A stretch of 63,483 nucleotides of DNA from Sulfurisoma sp. (GCA_030691075.1 JAUYFI010000084.1:1-63483); one strand, 5' to 3'. Positions 22,002 through 31,629 are shown, counted from the stretch's first letter. Notes: generated by a model from the sequence alone, not told the origin. Numbers and translations: made by a program.

Positions 22002-22280
22002 TCAATCCTCGTCGCCGCCGAAGCCGTCGCGGCGCGGCACTGTCTGCGGGTCGCAGATGATGGGGCGGTAGATCTCGACGCGGTCGCCGGCCCGCAGCGC
22101 GGTATCGAGCTTGACCAGCTTGCCGAAGACGCCGACCTTCTGGGTGTCGAGATCGATGTGGGGAAACTGGCGCAGGATGCCCGAGCGCACGATGGCGTCG
22201 AGCACCTTCGCGTCGTCGGGCACCTCGATGGTCAGCCAGATCTGCTGGGAGGGTTCGGAATAGGCGACGCCGATCTGCAT
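22002..22280 (-). CDS. rnfH: RnfH, ubiquitin-like protein of the Rnf operon
   Basis: 92 aa: MQIGVAYSEPSQQIWLTIEVPDDAKVLDAIV, then GVFGKLVKLDTALRAGDRVEIYRPI, the RnfH beta-grasp pattern ending in YRPIxxDP. It is the last gene of the rnf set; 206 bp with a large palindrome lie between it and rnfE. Function is not established; it is regularly found with Rnf. Confidence 0.9.
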   Translation of the reverse strand: MQIGVAYSEPSQQIWLTIEVPDDAKVLDAIVRSGILRQFPHIDLDTQKVGVFGKLVKLDTALRAGDRVEIYRPIICDPQTVPRRDGFGGDED

Positions 22281-22360
22281 GTCAGATACTCCACTGCGCT
22301 GCACGCGTCCTGCGACGCGTGAAAGTTCTTGTTGGTTGGGGCTCGGGGCGCGCGCCCGAC

Positions 22361-22458
22361 GGGCCGGTGGGGGGCTCTGCGCAGCGAAGTAAAGAAGGAG
22401 GCGCCGGCCGCAGGCCGGCGCCGGGTGACATGAGCGAAGCAGAGCCCCCCACCGGCCC
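22361..22458. repeat. Nested inverted-repeat element between rnfE and rnfH
   Basis: Outer arms GGGCCGGTGGGGGGCTCTGC (22361-22380) and its exact complement (22439-22458), 20 bp perfect, enclose an inner hairpin GCGCCGGCC-GCA-GGCCGGCGC (22401-22421). A weaker GTTGG/CCAAC pairing extends outwards. It is a miniature, MITE-like or terminator-like element; no ORF of note inside. Confidence 0.75.
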
Positions 22459-22486
22459 GATCGCGCACCCAACGTCGAGTTTCACG

Positions 22487-23161
22487 TCAGCTTCCTTCGA
22501 GCACGGGGGCAGCGGCCGGCGGCGTGGTCTGGCTGACGCGCGCATCGAGGCGCCGTTTAAGTGCCAGCAGCAGACCCAGCACCAGGAAACCTCCGGGCGG
22601 CAGGATCATCAGCAGCACGCCGCCGTAGTTCGGGATCACGGTCGTTTCGAGGAAGGCGAAATTCGGGCCGAGCAGCAGGCTGGCCTGCGCGAACAGCGTG
22701 CCGGACCCGAGCAGTTCGCGCACCAGGCCGATCACCGTCAGCGCGCCGGTGAAGCCCAGCCCCATCGCCAGGCCGTCGACGGCCGAGGCCAGCACCGGCG
22801 AGTTCGAGGCGAAGGCCTCGGCGCGGCCGAGGATGGCGCAGTTCACCACGATCAGGGCGATGAACAGGCCGAGCACCTTGTACAGGTCGTGCAGCCAGGC
22901 ATTGAGCGCCATGTCGACCACGGTCACCAGCGTGGCGATCAGCACGACGAAGACAGGAATGCGCACCTGCGGGCTGACGAGGTTGCGAATGGCGGCGACG
23001 ATCATATTCGAGGCGACCAGCACGACCGTGGTGGCCAGCCCCATGCCGAGGCCGTTGGTGCCCGTCGTGGTGACAGCCATGGTCGGGCACATCGCCAGCA
23101 ACTGGGCGAACACCACGTTCTGGTTCCACAGGCCATCTTTAAAGATGTCGCGGTAGCTCAT
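22487..23161 (-). CDS. rnfE: Rnf complex membrane subunit RnfE
   Basis: 224 aa with about six membrane helices: WNQNVVFAQLLAMCPTMAVTTTGTNGLGMGLATTVVL opens as in all RnfE/NqrD proteins; later GLFIALIVVNCAILGRAEAFA carries the conserved NCAILGRAE motif. Part of the ion-driven ferredoxin:NAD oxidoreductase. Start overlaps the rnfG stop (ATGA at 23158-23161). Confidence 0.95.
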   Translation of the reverse strand: MSYRDIFKDGLWNQNVVFAQLLAMCPTMAVTTTGTNGLGMGLATTVVLVASNMIVAAIRNLVSPQVRIPVFVVLIATLVTVVDMALNAWLHDLYKVLGLFIALIVVNCAILGRAEAFASNSPVLASAVDGLAMGLGFTGALTVIGLVRELLGSGTLFAQASLLLGPNFAFLETTVIPNYGGVLLMILPPGGFLVLGLLLALKRRLDARVSQTTPPAAAPVLEGS

Positions 23162-23781
23162 CCTTTTTCTCCGAGGATTTCGTCGCGGTGCGCGGCGAAG
23201 AATTCCAGCCCGCCCTTCACCGCCTTGACCACGGCGCGCGGCGTGATGGTGGCGCCGGCGAACTGATCGAAGGCGCCGCCATCCTTCTTCACCCCCCACT
23301 TCCCGGCCGGCGGATCGCCAAGCGACTTGCCGGCGAAGTCGAGTATCCACTTCGTTTTCGCCGCTTCGATCTTGTCGCCCAGCCCCGGCGTTTCGGCGTG
23401 CTTGACGACGCGGGCGCCGAGCAGGCGTCCCCGGGTATCGACGCCCATCAGCACAATGATGTCGCCGGCATAGCCGCGTTCACTCACCCGGAACACCGCG
23501 CCGGTCGCGATGCCGCCCTTGCGCGCCCGATAGACGGTCGTCGCCGTGCCGCCAGCGCCGACTATTTCGGTGGTGTCCTTGAGCAGGTCATTGTCGGCAC
23601 TGCCGGCGGGCAGCACCTGGGCCAGCGAGGCCGCGAGATCGCGCGCCTCTGCCGCGGCGATGGCATCGCGCGTGCTCTCGTTGGCGAGGCCCAGCGCGGC
23701 GCTGGCCAGCAGCGCGAAGATGCCGAGCGAGACGCCCTGGTAGGAAAGCCGGTCGCGAACCTGTGCGATGTCGAGCATCAT
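23158..23781 (-). CDS. rnfG: Rnf complex FMN-binding subunit RnfG
   Basis: 207 aa: one N-terminal membrane helix (GVSLGIFALLASAALGLAN) and a periplasmic FMN domain with HAETPGLGDKIE and DQFAGATITPRAVVKAVK, whose threonine carries covalent FMN. Start at the first of two ATGs, overlapping the rnfD stop. The dispersed repeat lies antisense and encodes about residues 72-79 (IVGAGGTATT), a region that varies in the family. Confidence 0.93.
   Translation of the reverse strand: MMLDIAQVRDRLSYQGVSLGIFALLASAALGLANESTRDAIAAAEARDLAASLAQVLPAGSADNDLLKDTTEIVGAGGTATTVYRARKGGIATGAVFRVSERGYAGDIIVLMGVDTRGRLLGARVVKHAETPGLGDKIEAAKTKWILDFAGKSLGDPPAGKWGVKKDGGAFDQFAGATITPRAVVKAVKGGLEFFAAHRDEILGEKG
23543..23568 (+). 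repeat. Dispersed repeat, copy 8 (in rnfG)
   Basis: GCCGTGC then CGCCAGCGCCGAC then TATTTC; the T-run has one A. Antisense to rnfG. Confidence 0.82.
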
Positions 23782-24878
23782 GGTGCCGGCTCCCGTGGCC
23801 TGCCCTTGCGATCGCGGCCGTAGATGCGCGGCTTGAGCAGGCGATCGATCGCCGGCGTCAGCGCGTTCATCAGCAGCACGGCGAAAGCCACGCCCTCGGG
23901 GTAGCCGCCCCAGGTCCGGATGACCCAGGTCAGGAAACCGCAGCCGGCGCCGAAGACGAGTTGCCCGGTGCGGGTGTTGGGCGAGGTGACGTAGTCGGTG
24001 GCGATGAAAAATGCTCCCAGCATCGCCGCACCCGACAGGACGTGGCTGGCGGCATCGAGGTGGCGGGCCGGATCGACGGCGTGACCGATGGCGGCGGGCA
24101 CGGCGATGGCGGCCAGCATGGCGAGCGGGATGTGCCAGGAGATCAGCCCCATGAAGATCATGGCGATGCCGCCGGCGGCGATCAGCAGCGCCGAGGTTTC
24201 GCCGAGGCTGCCGGCCCGTGCGCCGACCGGCGAAAGCGTCGGCGCATGCTCGCCTGCCAGCGAATGAAAGAGGTCCAGCCCGCGCGACAATTCGGTCTTG
24301 GCGTGGCCGAGCAGCGTCGCGCTGCTGACGGCGTCGAGCTGCGACTTCGCACCGAGGCCGCCGAGCGTGATCTGCAGGCCGTGGATGAAATCCGGCGCGC
24401 CGGCCGAACCGAGCGGCAGCGGCGCCGTCCATTGCGTCATCGCCACCGGGAAGGAGATCAGCAGGGCGACGCGCGCGACCATCGCCGGGTTGAACAGATT
24501 CTGGCCGAGGCCGCCGAAAAGCTGCTTGGCGACGATGGTGGCGAAGAGGCCGCCGGTCGCGCCGATCCACCACGGCGCCCACGGCGGCAACGACAGCGCC
24601 AGCAGCCAGCCGGTGAGCAGCGCCGAACCGTCCATCAGCACCGGCAGCGCCCGGCGGCCCATCACGCGCAGGCTGAACGCCTCGCCGAGCAAGGCGAAGA
24701 GCACGGTGATCAGCCACAGGTGGATTGCCGGCCAGCCGTAAAGCCAGAAGCCGAAAAGCGTGGCCGGCGCGAGGGCCGCCATCACCTTGAGCATGACCAG
24801 CGAAACGCGCCCGCCCGCGTGGGCGTGCGGCGAGGCGATCGGGGCCGCTGCCGCGAGCGATGCCGATTCGCTGATCAT
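23778..24878 (-). CDS. rnfD: Rnf complex membrane subunit RnfD
   Basis: 366 aa, polytopic. DGSALLTGWLLALSLPPWAPWW, GGLGQNLFNPAMVARV and the FMN-attachment region SSATLLGHAKTEL are seen; C-terminal IRTWGGYPEGVAFAVLLMNALTPAIDR is typical. Start ATG 24878, overlapping the rnfC stop by 4 bp. Confidence 0.95.
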   Translation of the reverse strand: MISESASLAAAAPIASPHAHAGGRVSLVMLKVMAALAPATLFGFWLYGWPAIHLWLITVLFALLGEAFSLRVMGRRALPVLMDGSALLTGWLLALSLPPWAPWWIGATGGLFATIVAKQLFGGLGQNLFNPAMVARVALLISFPVAMTQWTAPLPLGSAGAPDFIHGLQITLGGLGAKSQLDAVSSATLLGHAKTELSRGLDLFHSLAGEHAPTLSPVGARAGSLGETSALLIAAGGIAMIFMGLISWHIPLAMLAAIAVPAAIGHAVDPARHLDAASHVLSGAAMLGAFFIATDYVTSPNTRTGQLVFGAGCGFLTWVIRTWGGYPEGVAFAVLLMNALTPAIDRLLKPRIYGRDRKGRPREPAP

Positions 24879-26386
24879 GTCGTGGCCTCGCTCGACGCCG
24901 CGGCACTGCGGGCAGCTTCGGCGGCCTTGGCCGCGGCCCGCTCCGCCTTGCGCCGCGCCGCGACTTCGGCCTTTTCGCGCGCGTCGCGTTCGAGTCGCTC
25001 GGCGCGCGCGGCGACCAGCCGCTTGGCCGCCTCGTTGCGCAACTGGGCGCGCCCCTGCGCCGCCAGTTCGCCCTTGGCGTGGTTGAAGTAATGCACCAGC
25101 GGAATACGCGACGGGCAGACGAAGGAGCAGCAGCCGCAGGCGATGCAGTCCTTGAGGCCAAATGCGACGGCACCATCGAGGTCGCCGTTGGCGATACGCG
25201 CCGACATTTCCAGCGGCAGCAGGCCGACCGGGCAGGCGCGCACGCAGGAGGAACAGCGGATGCACGGGCCGGGGTCGAAGCCCGCGGCCTCGACTGCGGT
25301 CAGCGCCAGGATGCCGCTCGAACCCTTGACCACGGGAACGCGGCGGTGTGGCAGCAGGCTGCCCATCATCGGCCCGCCCATCACCAGTCGCGCCGGTTCT
25401 TCCCGGAGCCCGACGAAGGCGAGCACATCCTCGACCAGTGCGCCCACCGGCACGCGGATGTTGCCGGGCCGCGCCACCGCGCCGCCATTGACGGTGACGA
25501 TGCGCTCGACCAGCGGGCGGTTGTTGCGCAGCGCCTCGTGCACCGCCCAGGCGGTGCCGACGTTATGCACCAGCGCGCCGAGGTCGGTGGTTCGGCCGTC
25601 GGCCGGTACTTCGGTGCCGGTGAGTTCGGAAAACAGGTGCTTCTCTGAACCCATCGGATAACGCGCCGGCACCGGGCGGATTGCTATTTCGCTGTAGCCC
25701 TGCGCTGCCGCAGTCATCGCCGCGATGGCTTCGGGCTTGTTGTCCTCGATGCCGACCAGCGCCTGCTTCGCGCCGGTGGCGTGAAGCATGATGCGTATGC
25801 CATCCACCGTCTCGGTGGCGAAGTCGCGCATCAAACGGTCGTCGCAGGACAGGTAGGGCTCGCACTCGCCGCCATTGATGATCAGGGTGTGGATCTCGGC
25901 CTTGAGGCCGAGGCCCAGCTTGAGCGCCGAGGGGAAGGTGGCGCCGCCGAGGCCGACGACGCCGGCGGCGGCGACGCGGCGGGCGACTTCCGGCGGCGGC
26001 AGGGCGAAGGGATCGACCGCCGTGCCGGTATCGGCCCAGCGATCGTCGCCGTCGGCGGCGAGGGTGATGGCGGCGAAAGGCAGGCCGGAGGGATGCGGGG
26101 CGGTGACGTCGCCGATGGCGGCCACCGTGCCCGAGGTCGACGCATGGATCGCCGCCGAGGTCGCGCCCTGGGCTTCGGCCAGCAACTGGCCCTTGAGCAC
26201 GCTTTGCCCCACCAGCACGATGGGCCGCGCCGCCGCGCCGATATGCTGCTGCAGCGGAATGTACAGACGCTCGGGCAAGGGCAGCGAACGCAGCGGCGCG
26301 TCGGCCGCCGGACGCTTGTGATCGTCAGGATGCACGCCCCAGTGTTGAGGTTCGAGCAGCGCGAAGAATTTTTCGATCAGGCCCAT
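24875..26386 (-). CDS. rnfC: Rnf complex NADH/Fe-S subunit RnfC
   Basis: 503 aa. The N-terminal biotinyl-like lobe is followed by the flavin/NADH-type fold (GVVGLGGATFPSALKLGLG, IINGGECEPYLSCDDRLM) and two [4Fe-4S] sites, CIRCSSCVRACP and CIACGCCSFVCP. The tail after residue 430 is a charged Ala/Arg/Glu coiled coil (AARAERLERDAREKAEVAARRKAERAA in part), as in many proteobacterial RnfC. Overlaps rnfB by 10 bp. Electrons move between NADH and ferredoxin for nitrogenase. Confidence 0.95.
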   Translation of the reverse strand: MGLIEKFFALLEPQHWGVHPDDHKRPAADAPLRSLPLPERLYIPLQQHIGAAARPIVLVGQSVLKGQLLAEAQGATSAAIHASTSGTVAAIGDVTAPHPSGLPFAAITLAADGDDRWADTGTAVDPFALPPPEVARRVAAAGVVGLGGATFPSALKLGLGLKAEIHTLIINGGECEPYLSCDDRLMRDFATETVDGIRIMLHATGAKQALVGIEDNKPEAIAAMTAAAQGYSEIAIRPVPARYPMGSEKHLFSELTGTEVPADGRTTDLGALVHNVGTAWAVHEALRNNRPLVERIVTVNGGAVARPGNIRVPVGALVEDVLAFVGLREEPARLVMGGPMMGSLLPHRRVPVVKGSSGILALTAVEAAGFDPGPCIRCSSCVRACPVGLLPLEMSARIANGDLDGAVAFGLKDCIACGCCSFVCPSRIPLVHYFNHAKGELAAQGRAQLRNEAAKRLVAARAERLERDAREKAEVAARRKAERAAAKAAEAARSAAASSEATT

Positions 26387-26925
26387 GATGGCTCCGCTTC
26401 CGTCACCACCGGTTTGGGCCAGACCCAGTGCTGCAGCGTCACCGGCACCGGCTCCATTTTCATCGCCTCGGTCGGGCAGCGATCGATGCAGTTGCCGCAA
26501 CCGGTGCAAGCTTCGCGCATCACCGCATGAATCTGCTTGGCGGCGCCGACGATGGCATCGGTGGGACACTCCTTGACGCAGCGGCAGCAGCCGATGCAGA
26601 TTTCCTCGGCGATGGCGGCGATCTTCGGCCCCGCGTCCGCCACGCCCGAGAGATCGATGCTGATGCCGAGCTTGGCCGCCAGCGCGCCCGCCAGAGCCTT
26701 GCCGCCGGGTGGGCAGACGGTCACCGTCGCGGAGCCTTCGGCGATGGCCGCCGCCGCGCCGGCACAGCCGGGAAAGCCGCACTGGCCGCAGTTCGATCCG
26801 GGCATCAGGGCCGCGATCTCGGCAACGCGGGCGTCGGTCTCGACGGCGAACTTCTTCGCCGCGATACCGAGGCCGAAGCCGAGGACGGCGCCAAGCAGGG
26901 TGAGGGAGAGGATGGCGGCGATCAT
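26377..26925 (-). CDS. rnfB: Rnf complex Fe-S subunit RnfB
   Basis: 182 aa. N-terminal membrane helix, then the 4-Cys Fe-S domain [24 protein letters not shown], and a two-cluster ferredoxin domain [12 protein letters not shown] and [12 protein letters not shown]. It is the probable entry or exit point for ferredoxin electrons. ATGA overlap with rnfA. Confidence 0.95.
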   Translation of the reverse strand: MIAAILSLTLLGAVLGFGLGIAAKKFAVETDARVAEIAALMPGSNCGQCGFPGCAGAAAAIAEGSATVTVCPPGGKALAGALAAKLGISIDLSGVADAGPKIAAIAEEICIGCCRCVKECPTDAIVGAAKQIHAVMREACTGCGNCIDRCPTEAMKMEPVPVTLQHWVWPKPVVTEAEPSWA

Positions 26926-27503
26926 TTGAAATTGAGCCCGGCGAAACCCATGAAGGCGAGAGAAAGCAAACCGGCGAGGACGAAGCTGATCGGCGCGCCG
27001 GCGAAGCTGGCCGGCACCCGGGCCAGTGCCAGGCGCTCGCGCAGCCCGGCGAAGATCAGCAGCACCAGCGTGAAGCCGACGGCGGAGCCGAAGCCGTAGA
27101 GCAGGCTCTTCACGAAACCGCTCTTCTCCTGCACGTTGATCAGCGCCAGGCCGAGCACCGCACAGTTGGTGGTGATCAGCGGCAGGTAGATGCCCAGGGC
27201 CTGATAGAGCTCGGGGCTGGCCTTCTTTACGACCATCTCGACGAACTGCACCACGGCCGCGATCACCAGGATGAAGGTGAGGATGCGCAGATAACCGAGG
27301 CCGAGCGGCACCAGCAGCCAGTTCTCCAGCATCCAGGTGGCGCCGCAGGCCAGGGTGATGACGAAGGTGGTGGCCATGCCCATGCCCAGGGCGCTGTCCA
27401 CGCTTTTCGACACGCCCATGAACGGGCACAGGCCGAGAAACTTGACCAGCACCACGTTGTTCACCAGCGCGGTGGTCACCAGCAGGATCAGGTATTCGCT
27501 CAT
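26922..27503 (-). CDS. rnfA: Rnf complex membrane subunit RnfA
   Basis: 193 aa with six membrane helices, opening [29 protein letters not shown] and containing [19 protein letters not shown]. First gene of rnfABCDGE-H. A GGAGG stands upstream and a sigma54 promoter 30-45 bp before the ATG, so the operon is nif-regulated and the Rnf complex here supplies low-potential reductant to nitrogenase (as Rnf1 does in Azotobacter). Confidence 0.96.
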   Translation of the reverse strand: MSEYLILLVTTALVNNVVLVKFLGLCPFMGVSKSVDSALGMGMATTFVITLACGATWMLENWLLVPLGLGYLRILTFILVIAAVVQFVEMVVKKASPELYQALGIYLPLITTNCAVLGLALINVQEKSGFVKSLLYGFGSAVGFTLVLLIFAGLRERLALARVPASFAGAPISFVLAGLLSLAFMGFAGLNFK

Positions 27504-27532
27504 CGCGTCGCAATAGCCTCCGCGACTCCCTA

Positions 27533-27548
27533 GGCAGATTCCATGCCA
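27533..27548 (-). promoter_or_regulatory. Sigma54 promoter of rnfA
   Basis: On the minus strand TGGCATGGAATCTGC, GG at 27547-27546 and GC at 27535-27534, spacing 10. Predicted +1 near 27522, 19 bp before the rnfA ATG. Confidence 0.85.
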
Positions 27549-27597
27549 CCCGTAGCCGGAGGAACACCAGCTTGGTGCGAATGTCCGCAAGTCCGCA

Positions 27598-27622
27598 CCG
27601 GGGCGGGATTTTTTTGCCCCGG
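27598..27622. other. Hairpin between the rnfA promoter and the shared NifA site
   Basis: CCGGGGC (27598-27604) and GCCCCGG (27616-27622) flank a run of seven T. It looks like a terminator on either strand or a bend; lying between UAS and promoter, it may help loop formation. Function inferred weakly. Confidence 0.4.
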
Positions 27623-27651
27623 GCACGCGCCTGTCGGCGCCGGTTGCGGTT

Positions 27652-27667
27652 TGTCGCAGACGCGACA
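27652..27667. promoter_or_regulatory. Shared NifA upstream site for rnf and nifLA
   Basis: TGTCGCAGACGCGACA, TGT-N10-ACA with TGTCG/CGACA arms. Centre about 137 bp from the rnfA +1 and 107 bp from the nifL +1; the only such site in the divergent gap. A second, imperfect inverted repeat GTCGG-AAAC-CCGAC stands at 27673-27686. Confidence 0.83.
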
Positions 27668-27740
27668 GCCTGGTCGGAAACCCGACAAATGCAGGGTTGC
27701 CGGGCGACGGACGCGCCGCAGCGCCAGCGTCAAGTTTTAA

Positions 27741-27756
27741 TGGCATGGATCGTGCA
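27741..27756 (+). promoter_or_regulatory. Sigma54 promoter of nifL
   Basis: TGGCATGGATCGTGCA: GG 27742-27743, GC 27754-27755. Predicted +1 near 27767, 25 bp before the nifL ATG. Confidence 0.85.
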
Positions 27757-27791
27757 GAGGTTCGATTAAAGGACGTCACGGGATTCCAGCC

Positions 27792-29369
27792 ATGAGCCAA
27801 CGCAAGAAATCGCAACCAGCGGTCGCCGACGCCAATAGCGGCGTTGCAAGCGCAGCCGTGTCCGGCGCGAGCGTCGAGATCCTGCCGCGCGTTTTTCGCG
27901 AGGCCGTGGCGCAGGCCGACATCGCGATTTCAATCACCGACACCCGGGCCAACATCCTCTACGTCAATCCGGCCTTCGAGCGCGTCACCGGCTATTCGGG
28001 CGCCGAGGCCGTGGGCAAGAATCAGTCGATGCTCTCCGCCAAGGCCACGCCGGCCGCGGTCTACAAGCAACTGTGGCGGACCATCGATGCCGGCGCGCCG
28101 TGGACCGGTCGCCTGATCAACCACCGCAAGGATGGCGGCGAATATCTGGCTGACCTCCTGATCACCCCGGTGCTCGACGCCGAGGGCCGGGTCGGCAACT
28201 ACCTCGGCATCCATCGCGACGTCACCGCGATGCATCGGCTCGAATGCCAGGTCAATAACCAGAAGGCGCTGATCGAGTCCGTCGTCGATTCGGCGCCGGT
28301 GGCCATCGCGCTGCTCGACGGGCAGGACTGCGTCGTGCTCGACAACCACGAGTACAAGAAGCTGATGGGCGACCTCGGCATGGCCGAGCCGGCCAGCATC
28401 ATCCTCGACGCCGTGCGCGCCGATCTCGGCCACGGCCTCGGCCCGGCGCGCGACGGTGCCCAGGCTTTCGCCGACCGCGAGATCCGCGTAGATCCGCCGG
28501 GCGGAAAATCGCCCCGCTGGTTTTCCTGCACCGGCACCTGGGTGCGCAGCGTCGATGAAGGCGCCGATGCCTTTTTCGGCCACAAGGACAGCATCTACCT
28601 GCTGCTGGTCGCCAAGGAAATCACCCTGCAACGCGCCCAGCAGGAAAAGGCGCGAATGGCGGCGCTGCAGGCCATGATGGCCGAGGAGAATCGAGTCAGC
28701 GGCATACGCGAAAGCCTGTCGGCGGCGTTGTTCCAGATGGAAGGGCCGCTCAACGTGCTGGCGTCGGTCGTCGCCATGCAGGGCCGCCGTGGCCAGCACG
28801 ATCCGACCGCCGCGGCGCTGGGCGAGGCGCTGCGCGCGGGACAGGACGTGCTCGACACGCTGCGCCGGGCGATCCCGGAGCCGTCGACCGAGACGGCGAC
28901 CGCCACCAACGTCAACGAGGTGCTGCGCGACGTGCTCGATCTGACCACCGGTCGCCTGCTTGCCGCCGGCGTCACCGTGAACTGGAAGCCGCAGTCGGTG
29001 CTGCCGACGATCCCGGGCTACCCGATCCGGCTGCGCGCGATGATCAAGGCGCTCATCGACAATGCGCTGGAAGCCATGAACACCAAGGGCTGGCGGGTAC
29101 GCGAGCTGACGCTGGCCACGCGCGGCCTGCTCGGCAGCGTCGAGATCCTGATCGAAGACAGCGGGCCCGGCATTGCGCCCGAGCTGCATCTCAAGGTGTT
29201 CGAACCCTTCTTCACGACGAAGAACGGCGGCGGCCACCATGCCGGCACCGGGCTGGCCATGGCGCAGCAGGTGGTGGCCGACCACGGCGGCATGATCGAG
29301 ATCGACGCCGCGCACGGCGGCGGCTGCCGCATGCGCGTGACGCTGCCGACGCGGCGCGCGGAGGGTTGA
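27792..29369 (+). CDS. nifL: NifL, redox/nitrogen-sensing anti-activator of NifA
   Basis: 525 aa. PAS1 (about residues 32-150) carries the FAD pattern [36 protein letters not shown] and [15 protein letters not shown]; a second PAS-like region follows. The C-terminal GHKL domain has the N box [21 protein letters not shown] and [16 protein letters not shown], so it binds ADP, but the H-box region ([17 protein letters not shown]) lacks the phospho-accepting His, as in Azotobacter-type NifL. It binds NifA when oxygen or nitrogen is available. 6 bp before nifA. Confidence 0.95.
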   Translation: MSQRKKSQPAVADANSGVASAAVSGASVEILPRVFREAVAQADIAISITDTRANILYVNPAFERVTGYSGAEAVGKNQSMLSAKATPAAVYKQLWRTIDAGAPWTGRLINHRKDGGEYLADLLITPVLDAEGRVGNYLGIHRDVTAMHRLECQVNNQKALIESVVDSAPVAIALLDGQDCVVLDNHEYKKLMGDLGMAEPASIILDAVRADLGHGLGPARDGAQAFADREIRVDPPGGKSPRWFSCTGTWVRSVDEGADAFFGHKDSIYLLLVAKEITLQRAQQEKARMAALQAMMAEENRVSGIRESLSAALFQMEGPLNVLASVVAMQGRRGQHDPTAAALGEALRAGQDVLDTLRRAIPEPSTETATATNVNEVLRDVLDLTTGRLLAAGVTVNWKPQSVLPTIPGYPIRLRAMIKALIDNALEAMNTKGWRVRELTLATRGLLGSVEILIEDSGPGIAPELHLKVFEPFFTTKNGGGHHAGTGLAMAQQVVADHGGMIEIDAAHGGGCRMRVTLPTRRAEG

Positions 29370-29375
29370 GGCGCC

Positions 29376-30992
29376 ATGCCACTGATAACGCCCATGCCGC
29401 CGTATTCCGCCAGCGAATGCCCGCGCTGCCGCACCGAGGTCGACACCCTCTATCGCGTCAGCGAAATCCTGTCGCGCTCGCTCGACTATCGCCAGACGCT
29501 GCGCGACGTGCTCGACGTGCTGGCCACGGCCGGCCTCACGCGCGGCCTGGTCAGCGTGGTCGATCCGGATAGCGGCGATCTCGCCGTCACCGCCGTGCAT
29601 GGCCTCGACGCCGCGGCCTTCCTGCCGGTGCGCTATCAGTCGGGCGAGGGCGTGCTCGGCCTCGCGCTGGAGGAGGGCGAGACCATCGTGGTGGACAACG
29701 TCGGCGCCGACCCGCGCTTCCTCAATCGGCTCGGCATCTACGATTCCGCCCTGCCCTTCATCGCCGCGCCGATCACGACGGCCGGCCGCCAACTCGGCGT
29801 GCTCGCGGTGCAGCCGGATGTGCCCGGCGACGGACTGCTCCGGGAGCATGCCCGCCTCGTCAAGATGATCGCCAACCTGATCGGCCACAGCGTGCGCCTC
29901 GCGCTCGAGGTCGACCAGGAAAAGAAGAGCCTGGCCGATGAGCGCGACAGCCTGCGCCGCACCGTGCGCGGCAAGTATGGCTTCGACAACATCATCGGCC
30001 GCTCGGCGGCGATGCGCAAGGTATTCGATCAGGTGCGCATGGTGGCGAAGTGGAACACCACGGTGCTGATACGCGGCGAGACCGGCACCGGCAAGGAGCT
30101 GATCGCCAACGCCATCCACTACAACTCGCCGCGCGCGCGCGGCCCCTACGTGCGCCTCAACTGCGCGACGTTGCCCGAGAACCTGCTCGAATCCGAATTG
30201 TTCGGCCATGAGAAAGGCTCGTTCACCGGCGCGGTGGGCGCGCGCAAAGGGCGCTTCGAATCGGCCGATGGCGGCACGTTGTTCCTCGACGAGATCGGCG
30301 AAATCTCGCCGGCCTTCCAGGCCAAGCTGCTGCGCGTGCTGCAGGAAGGCGAATTCGAGCGCGTCGGTGGCAGCCGCACCCTGAAGGTCGATGTGCGGGT
30401 CATCGCCGCCACCCACCGCGACCTCGAGGCGGCGGTCGATGCCGGCGACTTCCGCGAGGATCTCTACTACCGCCTCAACGTTATGCCCATCATGCTGCCC
30501 AGCCTGCGCGAGCGCAGCGAGGACATCGCGGAACTGGCGCGTCACCTGATCGTGCGCATCGGCGAGCAGCAGGGGCGCAGCCTGACGCTGCGGGAAGGCG
30601 CGCTGCGCCGCCTGACGCAATACACCTGGCCGGGCAACGTGCGCGAACTGGAGAACTGCCTCGAGCGCGCGGCCGTGATGTCCGAGAGCGGCGCGATCGA
30701 CGCCGACCTGATCCGCCTCGACCGCTTCCGTCAGCCGGCACGGCGCGGCGCCGAAGTCGCCATGGCCGCCACTGCCGCCGTGTCGCCAGCGCCGACTTTT
30801 TCCGAACCGGCGCCGGGCGGCACGGCGGACGACGGCGGCGAAATGATCGAAGCGAACGAACGCGACCGCGTGATCGGCGCACTCGAGCAGGCCGGCTGGG
30901 TCCAGGCCAAGGCCGCGCGTCTGCTCGGCATGACGCCGCGGCAGATCGCCTATCGTATCCAGATACTCAACATCCAGGTCAAGCAATTCTGA
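29376..30992 (+). CDS. nifA: NifA, sigma54 activator of nif genes
   Basis: 538 aa. GAF domain about 25-180; AAA+ domain with Walker A GETGTGKE (about 234-241), GSFTGA sigma54-contact loop (about 281-286), Walker [12 protein letters not shown]; Fis-type HTH at the end ([25 protein letters not shown]). The loop reads GSFTGA, not the commoner GAFTGA. There is no Cys-X4-Cys linker motif, so oxygen is sensed through NifL. The linker before the HTH contains the dispersed repeat in sense, giving [15 protein letters not shown] (about 467-480). Confidence 0.96.
   Translation: MPLITPMPPYSASECPRCRTEVDTLYRVSEILSRSLDYRQTLRDVLDVLATAGLTRGLVSVVDPDSGDLAVTAVHGLDAAAFLPVRYQSGEGVLGLALEEGETIVVDNVGADPRFLNRLGIYDSALPFIAAPITTAGRQLGVLAVQPDVPGDGLLREHARLVKMIANLIGHSVRLALEVDQEKKSLADERDSLRRTVRGKYGFDNIIGRSAAMRKVFDQVRMVAKWNTTVLIRGETGTGKELIANAIHYNSPRARGPYVRLNCATLPENLLESELFGHEKGSFTGAVGARKGRFESADGGTLFLDEIGEISPAFQAKLLRVLQEGEFERVGGSRTLKVDVRVIAATHRDLEAAVDAGDFREDLYYRLNVMPIMLPSLRERSEDIAELARHLIVRIGEQQGRSLTLREGALRRLTQYTWPGNVRELENCLERAAVMSESGAIDADLIRLDRFRQPARRGAEVAMAATAAVSPAPTFSEPAPGGTADDGGEMIEANERDRVIGALEQAGWVQAKAARLLGMTPRQIAYRIQILNIQVKQF
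30777..30802 (+). repeat. Dispersed repeat, copy 9 (nifA linker)
   Basis: GCCGTGT then CGCCAGCGCCGAC then TTTTTC. Sense strand; sits between the AAA+ and DNA-binding domains. Confidence 0.88.
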
Positions 30993-31000
30993 AAGGCGCG

Positions 31001-31549
31001 ATGGCGAAAATCGGCATCTTCTTCGGCACCGACACCGGCCGCACCCGGCTGACCGCCAAGCAGATCGCGAAGAAACTCGGCGAGATTGCCGCTGCGCCCG
31101 TCAACATCGGCCGCGCCACCGTGGCCGACTTTGCCGCCCACGAGGCGCTGATCCTCGGCACGCCGACGCTGGGCGAGGGCGACTTGCCCGGACTATCCAC
31201 CGGGCTCGGCGCCGAGAGCTGGGAGGAGTTCCTGCCTCGGCTCGAAGGCGTCGATCTCGCCGGCAAGGTCGTCGCGATCTACGGCCTCGGCGACCAGGAA
31301 AAGTACCCGGCCGAATTCTGCGACGCGATGGCATTGATCCACGACCGCTTGCTCGCCTGCGGCGCGCGCATCGTCGGCGACTGGCCGGTCAAGGGCTATT
31401 CCTTCGCCGCGTCGCAGGCGGTCGTCGGCGACAATTTCGTCGGCCTCGCCCTCGACCAGATCAACCAGGCAGGGCTGAGCGAGGAGCGGATCGATACCTG
31501 GCTTGCACAGGTACTGCCGGAATTGAAAATCGCGTCAGGCAACCAATAG
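31001..31549 (+). CDS. nifF: Nitrogenase flavodoxin
   Basis: 182 aa. FMN phosphate loop GIFFGTDTGRTRLTAKQIAKKLG, then LILGTPTLGEGDLPG and IYGLGDQEKYPAEFCDAM, with the long-chain flavodoxin insertion. It delivers electrons to NifH. 8 bp after nifA with AAAGGCG before its ATG, so it is the last gene of nifLAF. Downstream 80 bp to 31629 hold nothing clear. Confidence 0.94.
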   Translation: MAKIGIFFGTDTGRTRLTAKQIAKKLGEIAAAPVNIGRATVADFAAHEALILGTPTLGEGDLPGLSTGLGAESWEEFLPRLEGVDLAGKVVAIYGLGDQEKYPAEFCDAMALIHDRLLACGARIVGDWPVKGYSFAASQAVVGDNFVGLALDQINQAGLSEERIDTWLAQVLPELKIASGNQ

Positions 31550-31629
31550 CCGGGGCGACGGGACTTCTGCTATCGACCCTGAGTGCGGTGTACCTCTTGA
31601 CTGTCCTTCATTCGTCACCTTCTCGCTCT

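Noticed and set aside
27717-27740. GCCGCAGCGCCAGCGTCAAGTTTT before the nifL promoter as a decayed repeat copy
   Set aside because: About 18 of 24 positions agree; suggestive but below what I would count.
31121-31140. GTGGCCGACTTTGCC in nifF as a repeat copy
   Set aside because: Encodes ordinary flavodoxin sequence and matches only the short GCCGACTTT part.
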